Of a stretch of 64,000 nucleotides of DNA, positions 34,777-47,134 are shown piece after piece. The position numbers were made by a program, and so were the translations under genes. Under the pieces are notes generated by a model that saw only the letters and a program-made list of their open reading frames with translations, was not told the origin of the DNA and made no database searches. Origin of the DNA: Rhizophagus irregularis (taxonomy: Eukaryota; Glomeromycota; Glomeromycetes; Glomerales; Glomeraceae); the NCBI RefSeq assembly GCF_026210795.1, contig NC_089432.1, positions 1 through 64,000 of the forward strand, written 5' to 3'. The stretch's first letter is position 1, and the number at the start of each line of letters is the position of its first letter.

Positions 34777-35639
34777 TAGATGTAACAAACAGCCAAACTA
34801 TATGATGGTATGTTTACACTCAATTTATTATACCAAAGATAATGAACATTTACTTACCTATTTATTTATTCGTTATTTAGTGATGTCAAGGAAGTATATC
34901 CACTGCAAATCGGCTGGACTCTAAAGGAGAACCAAAAATTCGGTAAAAAGGGAGCAGGAAAAAGGATGACAAATCAAGTGAGAGCACTATTAGAAGGATA
35001 TTTTGTGGCAGGTAATGCAGATAAAAGTAACCGTTATACCGCTCAAGATATGCAATGTGAGTTGAAAAAGTATGCACAGGAAGGTAAGATTGACAAAAAT
35101 GACGTTCCAAAAGTTATCACAATTCAAAATTGGATATCAAAAACTACCAAAGAGCATCGTGAAGAGGCTGCAACTAGAGTTTTGAATTATAATAATTTGT
35201 AAAATTAGGAATAATAATAAAGATATTACCTTAAAAGGTCATTCGTTACCAACAATTAAAAAAACATAAAATTTGCAAAAAATGAAATAATAATAGGTTT
35301 ATTGAATATATAACGTCTTTTGTGTCATAATAAATCATAAAATGAATAATTTATAACCGGCAATTAAGAAAGTTCATAATAGTTTTTTCCCAAGAATCTG
35401 CCGTTACCACAAAGACAAGTTATTTTTTTATTTTTATTGGATAGGAAATTAATAATTCATTTGAAAGCTGTGGTTTTTCTGCTATAAAATATTGCATAAC
35501 ATTTTCATTTTGTTATACTAAATGCAGTGATATCTTATCCACAAAAATGCCGATTAAATGAATTTTGTTAAGTGATCTACAAAATTTCACCCCATTTTTA
35601 GATAGTAATTTTCACTGATTTATAGCCAGATCTTGAATT

Positions 35640-36080
35640 AATTTTAATTGTAGGAATGTACCTAACATTCCTTTTCTCTTTTTTTACTTCAGAGCGTTTT
35701 TCAGACCTGGAATTTGGTGAAATGGTAGGTTGAAAAGGGAAATGTTGGTTTTTTTTCATTGTAGAAATGTACCTAATGGTCCTTTTTCTTTACTTTAGGA
35801 TCATTCTTTCGGGATATGAATTCTATTGAAATGAAATAAAAACAGCCTCCTGGACAAACTTGGACTTAGAATGTAAGGAATGGGAAAGGTGAGTTTTTTT
35901 AAATATTAAAGAAACGTACTGACGTTTCTTTATCTTTATTATATTGCCAGACTCTTTAGACGAACCCGACTTTGAAATGTCAGTTGGAAAAGAGAGAGGT
36001 GATTTTTTTTTAATATTAAAGAAACGTTACTAACGTTTCTTTCTCTATTTTTTTAGATTATCAAACATTTGGGTGAACAA
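35640..36080 (+). repeat. Intron-like array F (4 to 5 units)
   Basis: Units resemble array E: GGAATGTACCTAACATTCC, T/C tract, TTACTTCAGAG, then CAGACCTGGAATTTGGTG. Later units switch the hairpin to GAAACGTTACTAACGTTTC. It lies near the right end of the 8.2-kb element, mirroring array E at the left, both in the same direction. Confidence 0.75.
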
Positions 36081-36493
36081 AACTCAGGTGGGGACTGGGA
36101 GTTTACTTCGAAGAAATGTAATCTCTTTATTATTGTAATAATTGTAATAAAATAAAAAAATATTAAGTAAAAAAAAATTACAATAATTTTTTTTTAATTA
36201 CATATAAATTTATTAGACAATTTGAAATTAAAAAAAAAATGCTAAAAAATATTAGAATAGCAAAACTATAGTGAAATTCATATAAAATATTAATGCTTGT
36301 TATGCTAAAACTATGGATAAACTTAATTATAGAGGTTTCGCAAATTTTGGCAGTTTCGCAAGTTTCAGCAACTTTGCAGTTTTGCAGTTTCGCCATTATG
36401 TAAGGGGTTTCACCTTTCAGCATTAAACCAAATAGGTTTTAGCAGGCAACCTTATGCGCGATAGAGAGAGTCTTATTTTCAGTCAAAAAATAA

Positions 36494-37195
36494 TTAAAAT
36501 TTTCATAATTTTACCATCTCACATTTCTCAAGAATGTAATAATAAGTTGTAAAATCAAAATAAACTTGCCAAATGCTACAGTATAAAACCTCTATACTCA
36601 AAATTAAAAAATCTTTAAATAACTTTTAATTTTATAAAATAGCTTTACGCTCAATTTTTATTTATAATTTTTATTTAGGCTAGCATTACATTAATCTTAA
36701 TTTTGGCCAATTATAATTTTGACCCTTATATTTTTTTTAAAAAGTTTTTAGTAAATAAAAAGAGTTAAATAACTCAATTAAACCAATACTATTGAATTTA
36801 ATTATTTTTTTAATATTGCATAAAATTTACATATTTTCAAATTTTGATTGTTATAATAAATTAGGTAAATTAGGGAATTGCTAATATTATCGTCTGGGAC
36901 TTCGATTATGTGACAGATTTAATATTTTTGATTGGCCAGATTAGCCAGTATAGGTTTTTTTAGTCTCAAAGTATTTTTCTTTATTGCTTTAGTCCAGTTC
37001 TGCAATTAAAATTCAGTTGTTTATTACTTTACGTTTTATTTTATTTCATTTTTTTTAGATATTTTAGTTCTTTCAGTTCTACAATTAATAAAAGTATATT
37101 ATTTATTTTTTATTTATTTTTTTTTATTTTATTTCTATCTTATATTTCATTCCTTATTAACTTTAATTTTTTTTACTTTATGGTTTTATTTTTTA
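36494..37195. other. AT-rich spacer
   Basis: Nothing with coding character is visible between the end of the split host fragment and the T/C satellite. Confidence 0.4.
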
Positions 37196-37700
37196 CTTGG
37201 TTTTCTATCATTACCCAACCTTCTATCATGATCATTTTTTTATTTTTTGTATTACTTCTCATTATTCCATCCTTTTGTTTCCCATTATTTTCTATTATGA
37301 CTTTCATTTTCTATTATCTATTTTCTCTCCTATCTACTTCCCATCATTTCCTTTTGCCTCTCATTACTCCTTTTTGTCTCCCATCAACTCCATCACTCCT
37401 TTTTACCTCCTATCACTTTTCTTTGTCTCCCATTACTTCTTTTTACCTCCCATCACTCCTCTTCATCTTCCCATCACTCCTTTTCGTCTCCCATCACTTC
37501 TTTTCGTCCTCTATCACTAATTTTCATCTCCCATCACTCCTTATCATTTCCTATTACTTCTTTTCGTCTCTCATCACTCCTTTTTACCTCCCATCACTTC
37601 TTTTCATCTCTCATCATATTCTATTTCTCCTTTTTATTTCTCATCACTTCTCATTACTCTTTTCATCTTCTATTACTTTTTATTATTTCATTATTCCATT
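37196..37700 (+). repeat. T/C-rich microsatellite-like tract, CCCATCACTCCTTTT units
   Basis: Dozens of variants of TCTCCCATCACTCCTTTT follow one another. They leave one plus-strand frame open for 224 codons, giving an implausible Ser/Phe/Leu/Pro peptide. I treat that frame as an artefact. Confidence 0.85.
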
Positions 37701-37919
37701 GTTGTTTCATTTTTTTATTAGCATCTTTCTCTTTGATCATTGTAATTTACTTTTCTTTTTTATTTATTGTTATTGTTTTTTTATTTGTATCGCTTCATTA
37801 AAAATAAATACAGTAATTTTTTTCTTTAAAATCTTTAAAATCGTAATTGTGTGACTTAAATTTTAAATATTTGCAAATAAAAATAAAATTTCATTAAATA
37901 AGATTATTTTGAATAATAC

Positions 37920-38480
37920 CAGAATGAAACTTTCAAAACTTACTGATTCAAAGTGAAAGTATCTAAAAAAAGAAATAAAAAAAAATAAAAAATTTGTTTT
38001 TAAAAAAATAAAGTTTCGAAAGAATGAAACTTTTGAAACTTACCAATCCAAAGTGAGGGTTGCCGATACCTAAAAAAAAAGAAATAAAAAAAATATTAAA
38101 AACTAAGTTCAAAACTTACTGATCTAAAGTGAAGGGTCTCAAAAAAAAATAAATAAAATTTTTTTAAAAAACAAAATTTCAAAAAATGATTTAAAACTTT
38201 ACTGATCCAAAGTGAAAAGTCCTGCCGATACCTAAAAAAAAAATATTTAAAATATTTAAAAATTTTTTTAAAAAAACAAAGTTTTAAAAGAATGAAACTT
38301 TTAAAACTTTGTTGATCTAAAATGAGAGTTTTGCTGATACCTAAAAAAGAAATAAAAAAAATAAAAAAATTTTTTAAAAAACAAAGTTTCGAAAGAATAA
38401 AACTTTCAAAACTTTACCGATCTAAAGTGAAGAGTTCTAAAAAAAAAAATAAATAAAAAAAATTTTTTTTAAAAAAATTA
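37920..38480 (-). repeat. Intron-like array H (about 6 units)
   Basis: Minus-strand reading gives TTTCTTTTTTTTTAGGTATC, then GGCAACCCTCACTTTGGATT, then GGTAAGTTT, then a hairpin made by AAGTTTC and GAAACTT arms, then an A/T tract. The acceptor (TTTTTTAG) and donor (GTAAGTTT, sometimes AGTAAGTT or AAAGTTTT) recur. The branch-like hairpin seen in other arrays is absent or unclear here. Confidence 0.7.
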
Positions 38481-40490
38481 CTACTAACCATCTTCAATAT
38501 TTTTTGGGATCACTAACAATTTTTAGTTCAGTTTCTGAATAGCATAGCAGGCTTTCTATATTATCATGTAGATTTTGCTGATCATTTTCAATTTTATCAT
38601 ATATTGTTATGATGCATCATATTGATTCTTTTGAACAGTTCTACATAATAATATATTCTCAAAATTTGCCAATATATTAATTTTATTATGTATTTTAAAT
38701 ATATTTATTTTTATTAAAAACCATTCATTATTGGTCAACTTTTATATGTAATAATTTTTAATTTAACATAATCTCTCAATTATTTTTAATATAAATGTCT
38801 TAGTAGATTAAAATTTTACATAATAAATATACCTCAAACTTTCCAATCTATAAATATCAATTTAATATATCAGTGTATAAATTTTCATTAAAATTTGAAA
38901 TAAAATGAGGGACTTTAATATGTACTGTTCGCTTAAAATTAAAATCAAAAATAATTCTTATAGCAAAATTGTAAATAATTTGACATACATGTGTGCTAGA
39001 GACATAATTCTACATTTATTTGAAAGGGAAGAGTGAGGTCTATCCAATGATTAAAAATCACATAAATTGAATCACTGGTAAATGAATAATTTCGTCCAAC
39101 ATATTAATTTCCAATTATTATCAATATCTCCACATGTAATAATTTAAATTGAATGATCTTTAATTCCAAAATTAGTGTATATTTTCTCTTTCAAATAAAT
39201 ATAAATAGTTTATTTAGTATATACGAGAAATCAATGAATATATAACTACAATCAAAACCCATTAAAAAATTCAGATCATATTTCTTACTATAATAAAATA
39301 AAATCATAAGATTATTTTCATTTCATTTAAAAAATGTCATTTAAGCTTTTAGTAGAATGAAATTGATGGAACATATGAAATAACTTTGTCCTAAAAGAAA
39401 AGTGAAAAAACATATATAATTAGTTTATTAAAAAAAGGAAAAAAAATTACTCTGAAAATCCTATACCAAAAAACTCTCCCTTTATTCTGCAAAAATATTT
39501 GGTCAAAATATTTATCTTGTCGCTTTATTTTCTTTAATAGACTATTATAGAAGTAAACTTTTAAAAAGTAACAAATTATAATTATATTGAATAAGAATAA
39601 ATAAAAATAATTATAAAATATAATATTACTATTTTATGCGAAACTTTAACATACTTGTAACTTCCGAATTACCTCTCCAATATTTGCGAGATACTTAAAA
39701 AGAGTTTGAAGTATTGAAATATGTATGCTATTAAATTTTTTGTGGCGCTATTTAATTAAGATAGTGAAGATATCACGAATTTAAGTTTTGTGTAACATCA
39801 TGAAATCTAGCTAATAAAAATGCGTACACTTGTGTCAAACAATTACGTAATTCAGAATAATAATATCTAATAGATTTTGCAATTTATTTTTATATAACAT
39901 TTCGTTAAAATTATTTTTTTAATGGAAAATGAAAGTAATCGGCAAAGTGATCGGCAAAGTGATAATATAGAAAGCATGCTATGTTGTTATTAAGTCAATA
40001 ATGTGTGCTCTTTGAGCAGTCTCTGACGAAAAATGGAGATGAAGATGAATATAAAATGCTTTGGAAGAAATCTAAAGATGTATAAATGCAAATAATATAA
40101 TATCATTTTTATTTTCAATAGTATAATAATAAGTTTAACAATAAAAAGTATAATTTATTATGTGATATAAACATGTTGATCAGTTCCGTGGTAAAAAAAG
40201 TTACAGAAATTGATTAGGAACCGTGGGATAAAATTAAATAAATAACTTACCAACTATATTATAAAGTAATTTTTTAAATAAAAATTTAGTTAGTTTAAAT
40301 TATGTAAATTACAATATTATATAAATATGTAATAATATTATTAAATTAAGTGTTAATAAAAAAACGTGATTAATACAATTATACAATGTTTATATGTTTA
40401 CATAATAATTTGAATTTACATGGACATTTGTTGACTAGTTTTTGCATGTGTATCTATGATATTGCTATTTAATACAGAAGTCATCAACTT
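38481..40490. other. 2-kb AT-rich intergenic region
   Basis: No gene, RNA or clear repeat is seen. It is the longest unstructured stretch in the window and lies downstream of the Crinkler-like gene. Confidence 0.5.
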
Positions 40491-40496
40491 CCAAGA

Positions 40497-43400
40497 TTAA
40501 AAAGAAATCCTAGCAAGCTTCAACTTTTTACATTTCTCATCATCAATGCCAAGCCTTTTTTTTATATCGTCTATATTATCGAAAGGGCGTTCTTTGCGTT
40601 TAAGACGTATATTAATCCTCTCATCCTCATTGAAGCCAAGAATTACGAGTGACTCAACAGGTGCAGAATTAATATATACTTTTTCGTTCGCTATGTAAAT
40701 GTAAAAGAACATTAGCAAACATTATGATCAAAAAAGGAATTCCAAATTACAAACATACCAGATGCGAATTGTGCGCGACTCGCATATGTATATCCATAAA
40801 ACTTTGGAAAATTTTCCATAGACACTAATGCGCTATTTGGTTTATCATATATAGACAGGTTATTTTTTTTATCTGCATTCGTTAAGAATAATAAAACCAA
40901 ATCTTTCTCAGGCAAAGCTTCGGTAGACTTATTATTATATAAGAAAGAGATTTGTTAATCAACAATTTAAAAATGTATGTGCACTTAATATGTGAAGCAG
41001 TGTTGTTACCTTGTTATGCTCTTTATCAAACAATTTTTGGTTACCGGTAACCATAGAAGTTTGAGTTGATTTTGATTGTTGAGCTACGCAAATTTCACCC
41101 GCAGACTCAGAACTTTTGTTTTTGTTGATGATAACCTTAGAAGTAATAATTGATTTTGATTGTTGAGCTACACAAATTTCACCCGCAGACTCAGAACTTT
41201 TATTAAGATACCCAAAGGCATCAAAGGGAGCCCCAGACGCATTAAGAAATACAGAACCAATATAACTCTTGATCATTTCATCCTTCAATAAATCTAGGTC
41301 AATATAACCATTTCTTATTTCCTTTATGTTTGCATATTTCACTTGATTATTCTCGTAAGTTTTAGTGACTAAATTATATTAGAATGGGATTTGAGTTTGA
41401 TGTGATTTTTATGATAGAAAAAATCTGCAAAACATAATACCTGGGTATCGATGTAGTAATTTATATAATTTGATATCTTTAATTTGAGGTAAGTCAACTT
41501 CAACATCTGGAAAACTAAGAGAGAAATCCGCACCCTTAAAAAGGGTCTTCAACTCAATCTTCTTATATCCTATTAAACGAAAGAGACAGAGGCGTAATGC
41601 CCAGAACTTGGTATTAAAATCTTCGAAATTCGACCAATTCATCGGCTCACCATAATTTAACATGGACTTCCAATAAGTCAACCCAGGGTCATTGGAGTTT
41701 CCAACGATTGCACATACCCACACATAGGGTAACCGAATAAGGTATTCGTTAGTTTGTTTTGTTGGAACCAGGTTCACAATTCCCATTGAACTAAGTTCCT
41801 GATATGTCATTGAACTTTTTTTGAGAGTGATCGCATCATTTTTTTGAACCGGAAAACCCAATATGGCATTAGCAAGAGGTATTGTCAACCATCGTGAGTT
41901 TAGCTGCTGAAGATATTTTTGTCCAATCCTTTCTATGATAAGTGTCATGATACCACTAATTTTCACGTTATAAACAGCTGTTTTTAGTATCTCCTCTTCT
42001 GACATCATTTCTTCTGTTTCTTGTTTTATGCGTTTTATATCTTTCTCACATTGTCCTGAAAAATATTCGTAGTAATATTCCAATGTTCTCACATGTCCTC
42101 CAACATCACTAATACTTAATCGAAAATATGGATCCAATCTGACATATTCATCATCAAACAACTTCATTTTCATACCAATTTTGATTGCATCATCATCATT
42201 AAGTAAGCGTAGTGGGAGGTGAAGTGGTTCATGCATAGAACCTGAAATATAACTATTTAAGGGTCCTTCAATCGTTCCAGCTAGAATAGGAATGAAATAT
42301 ATGTTTTCATGCGATGCACACATTGATGCTCCAATGGCGTGTATAAGGTTCCTACAGACCTCTTGATTTTGAACATGCAATTTATTGAACTCGTCGATGC
42401 CAAGGACCAGGACCAGAAGAGGATCAAGTGTTGTTGGATTAATTTGCACAAAGTCTTTGTAGATAATTTGAAGAGCAATGTCCAGGGTAAGTAATGAAAT
42501 GTCTGGATTAGCTTGCATACAGCATGCGCGGAAGCAGAGAAAATTATAGCTTTGAGCATAATCTTTGTGTTTTGGTTGAAAGTACTTATATAGAATACGT
42601 AGTACGAGAGATGGCTGTGCTTGAATCCTTACATCGATTTCGTCAGCGATGGTTGAATTCCCATAGGTTGTATTGATGGTAATCATGTTTTTGAAATCAT
42701 TATTTTGAGATTCCTCAGCTTTTTCCTTGATTAATTCTTCAACTTCGTCTAGAAATCTGCTCTTTCCAATTCCAGGTCCGCCCGCTAAGACAGGAATTGG
42801 ATGATAGCTTCTGTCATCTTCCGTACGGAATTGAAATCGTCTCTCAATCCCAATTAGCCTTTGATTACCATTCCAGAGGGTTTTAATGGTGTCATCTCGT
42901 TGACAAAGTTCAAAGTTTTTGCCAAAGCTTCCAACGAGCTGAAAAAGTCAATTTTATTTTAATCAGAGGAACTAAGAAACTCATTATTAGAGAGGTGACA
43001 AAGCTGGAAAGACATACTCGCATTCGTTTTCGTTTTCGGTCCAATGTGAATTGTTGTTGTATCCACTCATAGATGGAAGAAGCATCGTTCCAGTTAGGTC
43101 CTAAAACCATTAATAAGTGAGAGATTTGTTAGAAATTTTTTTGACATTATTCCAGGCCAATAGTTTTTAGATGAAACACCTTGTTGGGAGGGACCTATTT
43201 TTAACGCGAAAAAAAGGAGATCAGACCAAACTCGATATTTTGTTACTGCAATTTCCTTGTTCGAGAGGTAAAAAATTGGGAGACACTTACCAGTGGTGGT
43301 GGTCAGACGTTGCACGATGATGTGAATGGCAGACTTGCTTTTCTTATCTTTAAAACTATCCTCGTTGAAATATTCATCAAGAAAAAGTAGAGGTTGCATC

Positions 43401-43681
43401 AATTTTCCTCCAAGTTTTTCTTTAATATCATTTTCGGTAGAAAATGTTTCAAGCAACTCGATGTTCTTGATGACACTATCCCGGTCAACCTTCCAAAGAT
43501 TCAGATTGTCAGGAGAATAACTATCTCCTTTTTTAGACAAGATAAGAGACTTGACATCTGAAACTGTAATGTCTTCATATTTGATCGTGCAATTGTCAAC
43601 GATAATTTTATCACTAATTTTAACTTGAATAGCTCGGGTAGGAGCTTCTTTCAGAAATAGACAATTTAAGGAGAATATCAT
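40497..43681 (-). CDS. Crinkler-like effector: ubiquitin-like head, P-loop ATPase, nuclease-like tail, HhH end
   Basis: Six exons join in frame to 897 residues: 43291-43681, 43018-43100, 41441-42938, 41010-41368, 40759-40927 and 40497-40690, all with GT-AG borders. The start is the ATG at 43681. The first 130 residues (MIFSLNCLFL, LNLWKVD, LLFLDEYF) fit the ubiquitin-like CRN head. Residues about 200-500 hold a Walker A (AGGPGIGKSRFLDEVEEL) and a Walker B-like VLVLGIDEF, giving a STAND/AAA-type NTPase. Near residue 700, ASGAPFDAFGYL and AQQSKS suggest a PD-(D/E)xK-type nuclease core, as in CR-toxin architectures; the 28-residue block with AQQSKS is duplicated in tandem. The last exon (VYINSAPVESLVILGFNEDE, FDNIDDIKKRLGI) matches a helix-hairpin-helix DNA-binding pair. 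There is no signal peptide, as usual for fungal CRNs. The frame is intact, so it is likely expressed; targets are unknown. Confidence 0.88.
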
Positions 43682-43693
43682 TTTGTTCTGCAA

Positions 43694-45240
43694 AATTATA
43701 AATGATATTTTTTTTTAAAAAGAAGTTTAGAGAAATTTGAGAAAAAAGAGAAGAAAAAAAAAAGGTATATATACTTCTGAATACATCGTGATTAATTATT
43801 ATAAAATGATCTTTATAAACTCTTAATTGGTGACACGAAATATGATATAATGACATATAATCGATATAAGCAAAAAAAAAGTTTATAAAATTAACTTGTC
43901 GGCAAGCGAAAAAGAGTGATTCAACTGATTCATTACGATTTTATCGTTACTCAGATTGCATTCACGAGGTATTTATTAATCTTCGGTTGTACAACAACAA
44001 TTAGTAGCCAATAAAATTAATTTTAAATTATGTCATAACGACAACTAAATTAAATCTGGTGTAATTAAGGCGTTTTCTCTGTACAACTTTTTTTTCTTAT
44101 TTCCGACCCCCAAGCCGTCATGCTATTTTCTCCGAGCATGAACCTATCGCAGTTTAAGAAGTGTTGACGAAAAAATTATTAAGTCCAGACGAGACACTTC
44201 ACAATTAAGGTATGAATGAAATATATTTTTTTGGCTGTGACTGTGCATTTGCAAGGGAGTGATTCATAGCTTGTAAAGCTAATCTCAGAAATTTCGAGGA
44301 CCTTACTAGGTGGGGAACATACTTTCGGGAGTTTTAAAAAAATTTCATTTTGCAAATCTATATAAAATGTAAATCTATATAAAATTACATTTTATAAGAT
44401 TGCAAAAATACTATAATATATAAACCTTTGTGGGCCTTGTAAATTTATGTAAATCTGATATTATATATAGATAAATATCTATAAAAAAAAGAATTTCAAA
44501 AAAATATATTCTATTAATTTACAATTAAATTTATATAAAGTTTATATTTTAAAAAGTTTTTTAATTTGTTTATAATGATAAAGGGAATTGGAATTTTTAG
44601 TATTAAAACTTAATATAATTATAAAAAAATCCTAAAAAAAAAATTCTATATAATTACTTTTTCTATATAAATTTAATATAACCATGCATTTCATGTATTT
44701 TTTAGAATTTTATTATGAAAATGTTATTTATAATTTGAAAGGAATTGATGGTTTAGAAATATTTACTATTTCTCCTTATTTTTGAAAGATTTGTTAACTT
44801 TGAAACTTGTAAAATTATTAATTATACCATTAAATAAATTATATATTACATATAGGATTTTTAAATGCAAATTAAAACTTCTAAATTTAGAAAATTTTTT
44901 ACATAAAGATAAAATTTTATATCCTAGAATACTCTATTGATGTATATAACTTACAGTATATATATATATTTATTAATAGAGATAATATACAAAACATTCG
45001 TTTAAATTTATAATGAACAAATTAAGAACAATAACAAAGAATTCATTTTATTGTTAAAAGCGTTGTACATGTGTAATAAAATTAAGACTTCCCGCTCAGC
45101 GGATAAACCAATTTCGGACGATATGGTGTCAAATTTCTTTTTGTTTCATATCTAGGTTTAATATATTATTATTATTATAAGCATAATTTTTGAAACAACG
45201 GTCTTTTCTCATGCATTTTTTTTAGATTTACATATCCTAA
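43694..45240. other. AT-rich region upstream of the Crinkler-like gene
   Basis: No further coding segment is supported. A slightly GC-richer patch at 43900-44330 probably contains the promoter and 5' leader of the Crinkler-like gene. The rest is A/T-rich with a TATATATATAT run near 44955. Confidence 0.45.
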
Positions 45241-45783
45241 TATAATTACCCTCCTTTCCTACCTGAACATACATGATACACCTTTGGGTATTAAAGATAA
45301 ATTACAGACAATAATTCAAAATATAATTGCTTCAGATGATAGTGCAACTCCACGTTCAATTATAGCAGGCAAGTATTCTTTTAAATACTTATTATTGTTG
45401 TAATTTTGTAATTAATATTGTAATTTTTTAAAAAAATAGGAAATAGTGTTAAAGCAACATTTGATAAAGATATATTATCAGAAGTACATGTCTCTTTAAA
45501 TAATGTAGACAAATTAAGATCACTTGTTGCTAAATGTTATCAAAAAATGCATCCATATGGTCAGGGTAATTTAGGCTTATTATATAGTATACAATGCAAA
45601 AAATTTGACATGTATAACTATATGTGTTGTATAGGTAAATTTTATTTAACTTTTTGCATTATATATTAACATAATAATATGCCAATATAATAAACTTTTA
45701 ATTTATGTTACACAGAACATTTTGAAAATGGTGTAAATGGTCAAATATCAAGTATGAAAAGATGATAAAATTCAATCACTAAA

Positions 45784-46824
45784 TGTAATTGCCAAATATT
45801 AAGAACGAACAAATTAATTATGAATTGACGTAGATGGATAAATAATTAGCTGAAAAGGATAAACATTTAGGAAGAGTAATAATTTACATAATGTAATATT
45901 TATCGAATGATTGACAAACAACCAATAGAATAATTAGAGTCGATCAATTGCGGCTTAGCAATCTTTAACAATAAGAACAATTAGAAAGAATAATTATAAG
46001 CCACAAAAGATAGATTATAAGCAAAACACATAAAGCGAATTGAAAGAACATATAAAATAATGTCAGAAAGATTAAAGAACATAAAATAATATAAAAGATA
46101 ATATAAAAAGATAGTATAAAGATGGAATATAAAAGATAACATATTAAAAAGAACATATATAAAAGATAGCATATTAAAAGATAGCGTATTTAAAATATAG
46201 ATAGCATATTAGAAAGATAGTTCAAAGATAATATGTAAAAAGAACATAAAAAATAGTATATAGATAGAATAGAAAGTAGCATAAAATTTGTATAAATAGA
46301 GAGCGGAATTCAAAGTAATTCCATAATTCTCATCCACAGAACTCAATAAAAATATAAGTTTTATTTAATTATTTGTTAGTAAAGTTTAATATTAATTAAA
46401 GGTAATAGGTTCGCCCTAAACTTTAATTAATGTTTGTTTAATTAATAATTTTAATTAAATAAAATGGAAATTTAAGATGAATTAAATATACACTTTTGAA
46501 AAGTAATAATTCGTAGCGAGAGCTATTGGAGTTTGAAATGGAAGGTAAAGTGGATATAATTTGGGGAAAATTTAGAGAAGTTAAATTTTATTTTATATCG
46601 TTCAACGTTTTATATTACTAACGTTATTTATGTTGTGAACCAAGAATGTTGTTGTATATTATTGTTGTATGTTGTTCGTTAATCATGTTGTCTATTAATT
46701 TGTTTATTCGTTTATTTGTTCGTTCGTTCATCTATTCGTTCGTTCGACCATGAGAATGCCCATTCGATGTGGCAACTCTGTAAATTGATAACAGAGGGAA
46801 TTGGAGGATCTCAACGGTTAAACA
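45784..46824 (+). mobile_element. Solo LTR, about 1.04 kb
   Basis: The segment starts TGTAATTGCC and ends GGTTAAACA, with flanks CTAAA (45779-45783) and CTAAT (46825-46829), a 4-of-5 match to a 5-bp retrotransposon duplication. Inside is a TATA box, TATAAATAGAG at 46291, and an AATAAA at 46345-46350, the spacing expected of a U3-R promoter and polyadenylation signal. No primer-binding site, polypurine tract or gag-pol lies next to it, so it is a solo LTR. The sequence on both sides belongs to the same shredded gene. Confidence 0.7.
46291..46350 (+). promoter_or_regulatory. LTR core promoter and poly(A) signal
   Basis: TATAAATAGAG is followed 54 bases later by AATAAA within the solo LTR. This pair is the basis for orienting the LTR on the plus strand. 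Confidence 0.55.
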
Positions 46825-47134
46825 CTAATTATATGTATGCTTGATTTACAAGCCAAAGAATTACAAAAATTAAAATTTTTTCAGATTGATTTAACCTTTA
46901 AAAGAGTTCATGGGGATATAAATGAGTTCGAAATTAATTCCTATGACAATACACATAAATTAAGTAAGTAATTTTAGAATTGCATCTCACTTTTTTTTAC
47001 AAAAATTAACTATTTTTTAGTTCTTTCTTATTGCCGCATCTATACAAATATTTTTACAGCTGAAGCATACCAACGCTTATTTAGTAGACTTTTTGAAGTA
47101 GTAGAAAACTTGAGTAGAATTGCTATAAAGTTTT

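Larger units (their letters stand above)
29441..35202 (+). pseudogene. Transposase-like gene of the 8.2-kb element, decayed
   Basis: ATG 29441 opens MSKHKEYTVTLISSGLIVDA. Exons are joined by short GT-AG introns (about 30448-30512, 30755-30806, 31228-31319 and 32067-32137). Domain-like blocks in order: an N-terminal globular region; a Cys pair region near 31140 and 31430-31500 (CLTCQKYGY, CNEC); LFLVDYKMKILPKTARETKN; FGKRGWSLHSILVY; IIMSDNGGHYHN; and FLEAGEAKTAIDSHYAQ. The spaced Asp, Asp and Glu with SDNGGHYHN suggest a DDE/RNase H-fold transposase. A SAP-like DNA-binding segment lies at about 33160-33280 (LTKQVLVKKLQSRGI). The last exon, from about 34882, has WTLKENQKFGKKGAGKRM and ends at TAA 35200-35202. 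In-frame TGAs at 30266, 30874 and 31840 and two MITE insertions make it inactive. The family assignment is inferred. Confidence 0.7.
28242..36454 (+). mobile_element. 8.2-kb TIR element of the TAAGGTTGC family
   Basis: The left end is TAAGGTTACTTGCCAAAAC and the inverted right end is TAAGGTTGCCTGCTAAAAC (16 of 19 identical). Flanks are TATGCGAT (28234-28241) and TGCGCGAT (36455-36462), 6 of 8 matching. Subterminal zones on both sides repeat GCCAAAACT/GCGAAACT motifs. Inside are arrays E and F near the two ends, a multi-exon transposase-like gene, a TSR1-like fragment, and two younger MITEs (32522-32892 and 33414-34776). The 244-bp MITE at 62106-62349 has the same terminus and target length, so this may be the autonomous relative. 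Confidence 0.75.

Noticed and set aside
29441-35202. TGA recoding as an amino acid in transposon genes
   Set aside because: Intact genes in the same window (Crinkler-like exon set, Tc1/IS630 transposase) use standard stops, and the broken genes also carry frameshifts and insertions, so simple decay is enough.
37180-37854. Long plus-strand open frame, 224 codons, Ser/Phe/Leu/Pro-rich
   Set aside because: It is the translation of a T/C minisatellite; two frames are open at once and the peptide has no domain character.
40497-43681. A classical secretion signal on the Crinkler-like protein
   Set aside because: The N-terminus is a ubiquitin-like beta strand with no hydrophobic core of the needed length; many fungal CRNs lack a signal peptide.
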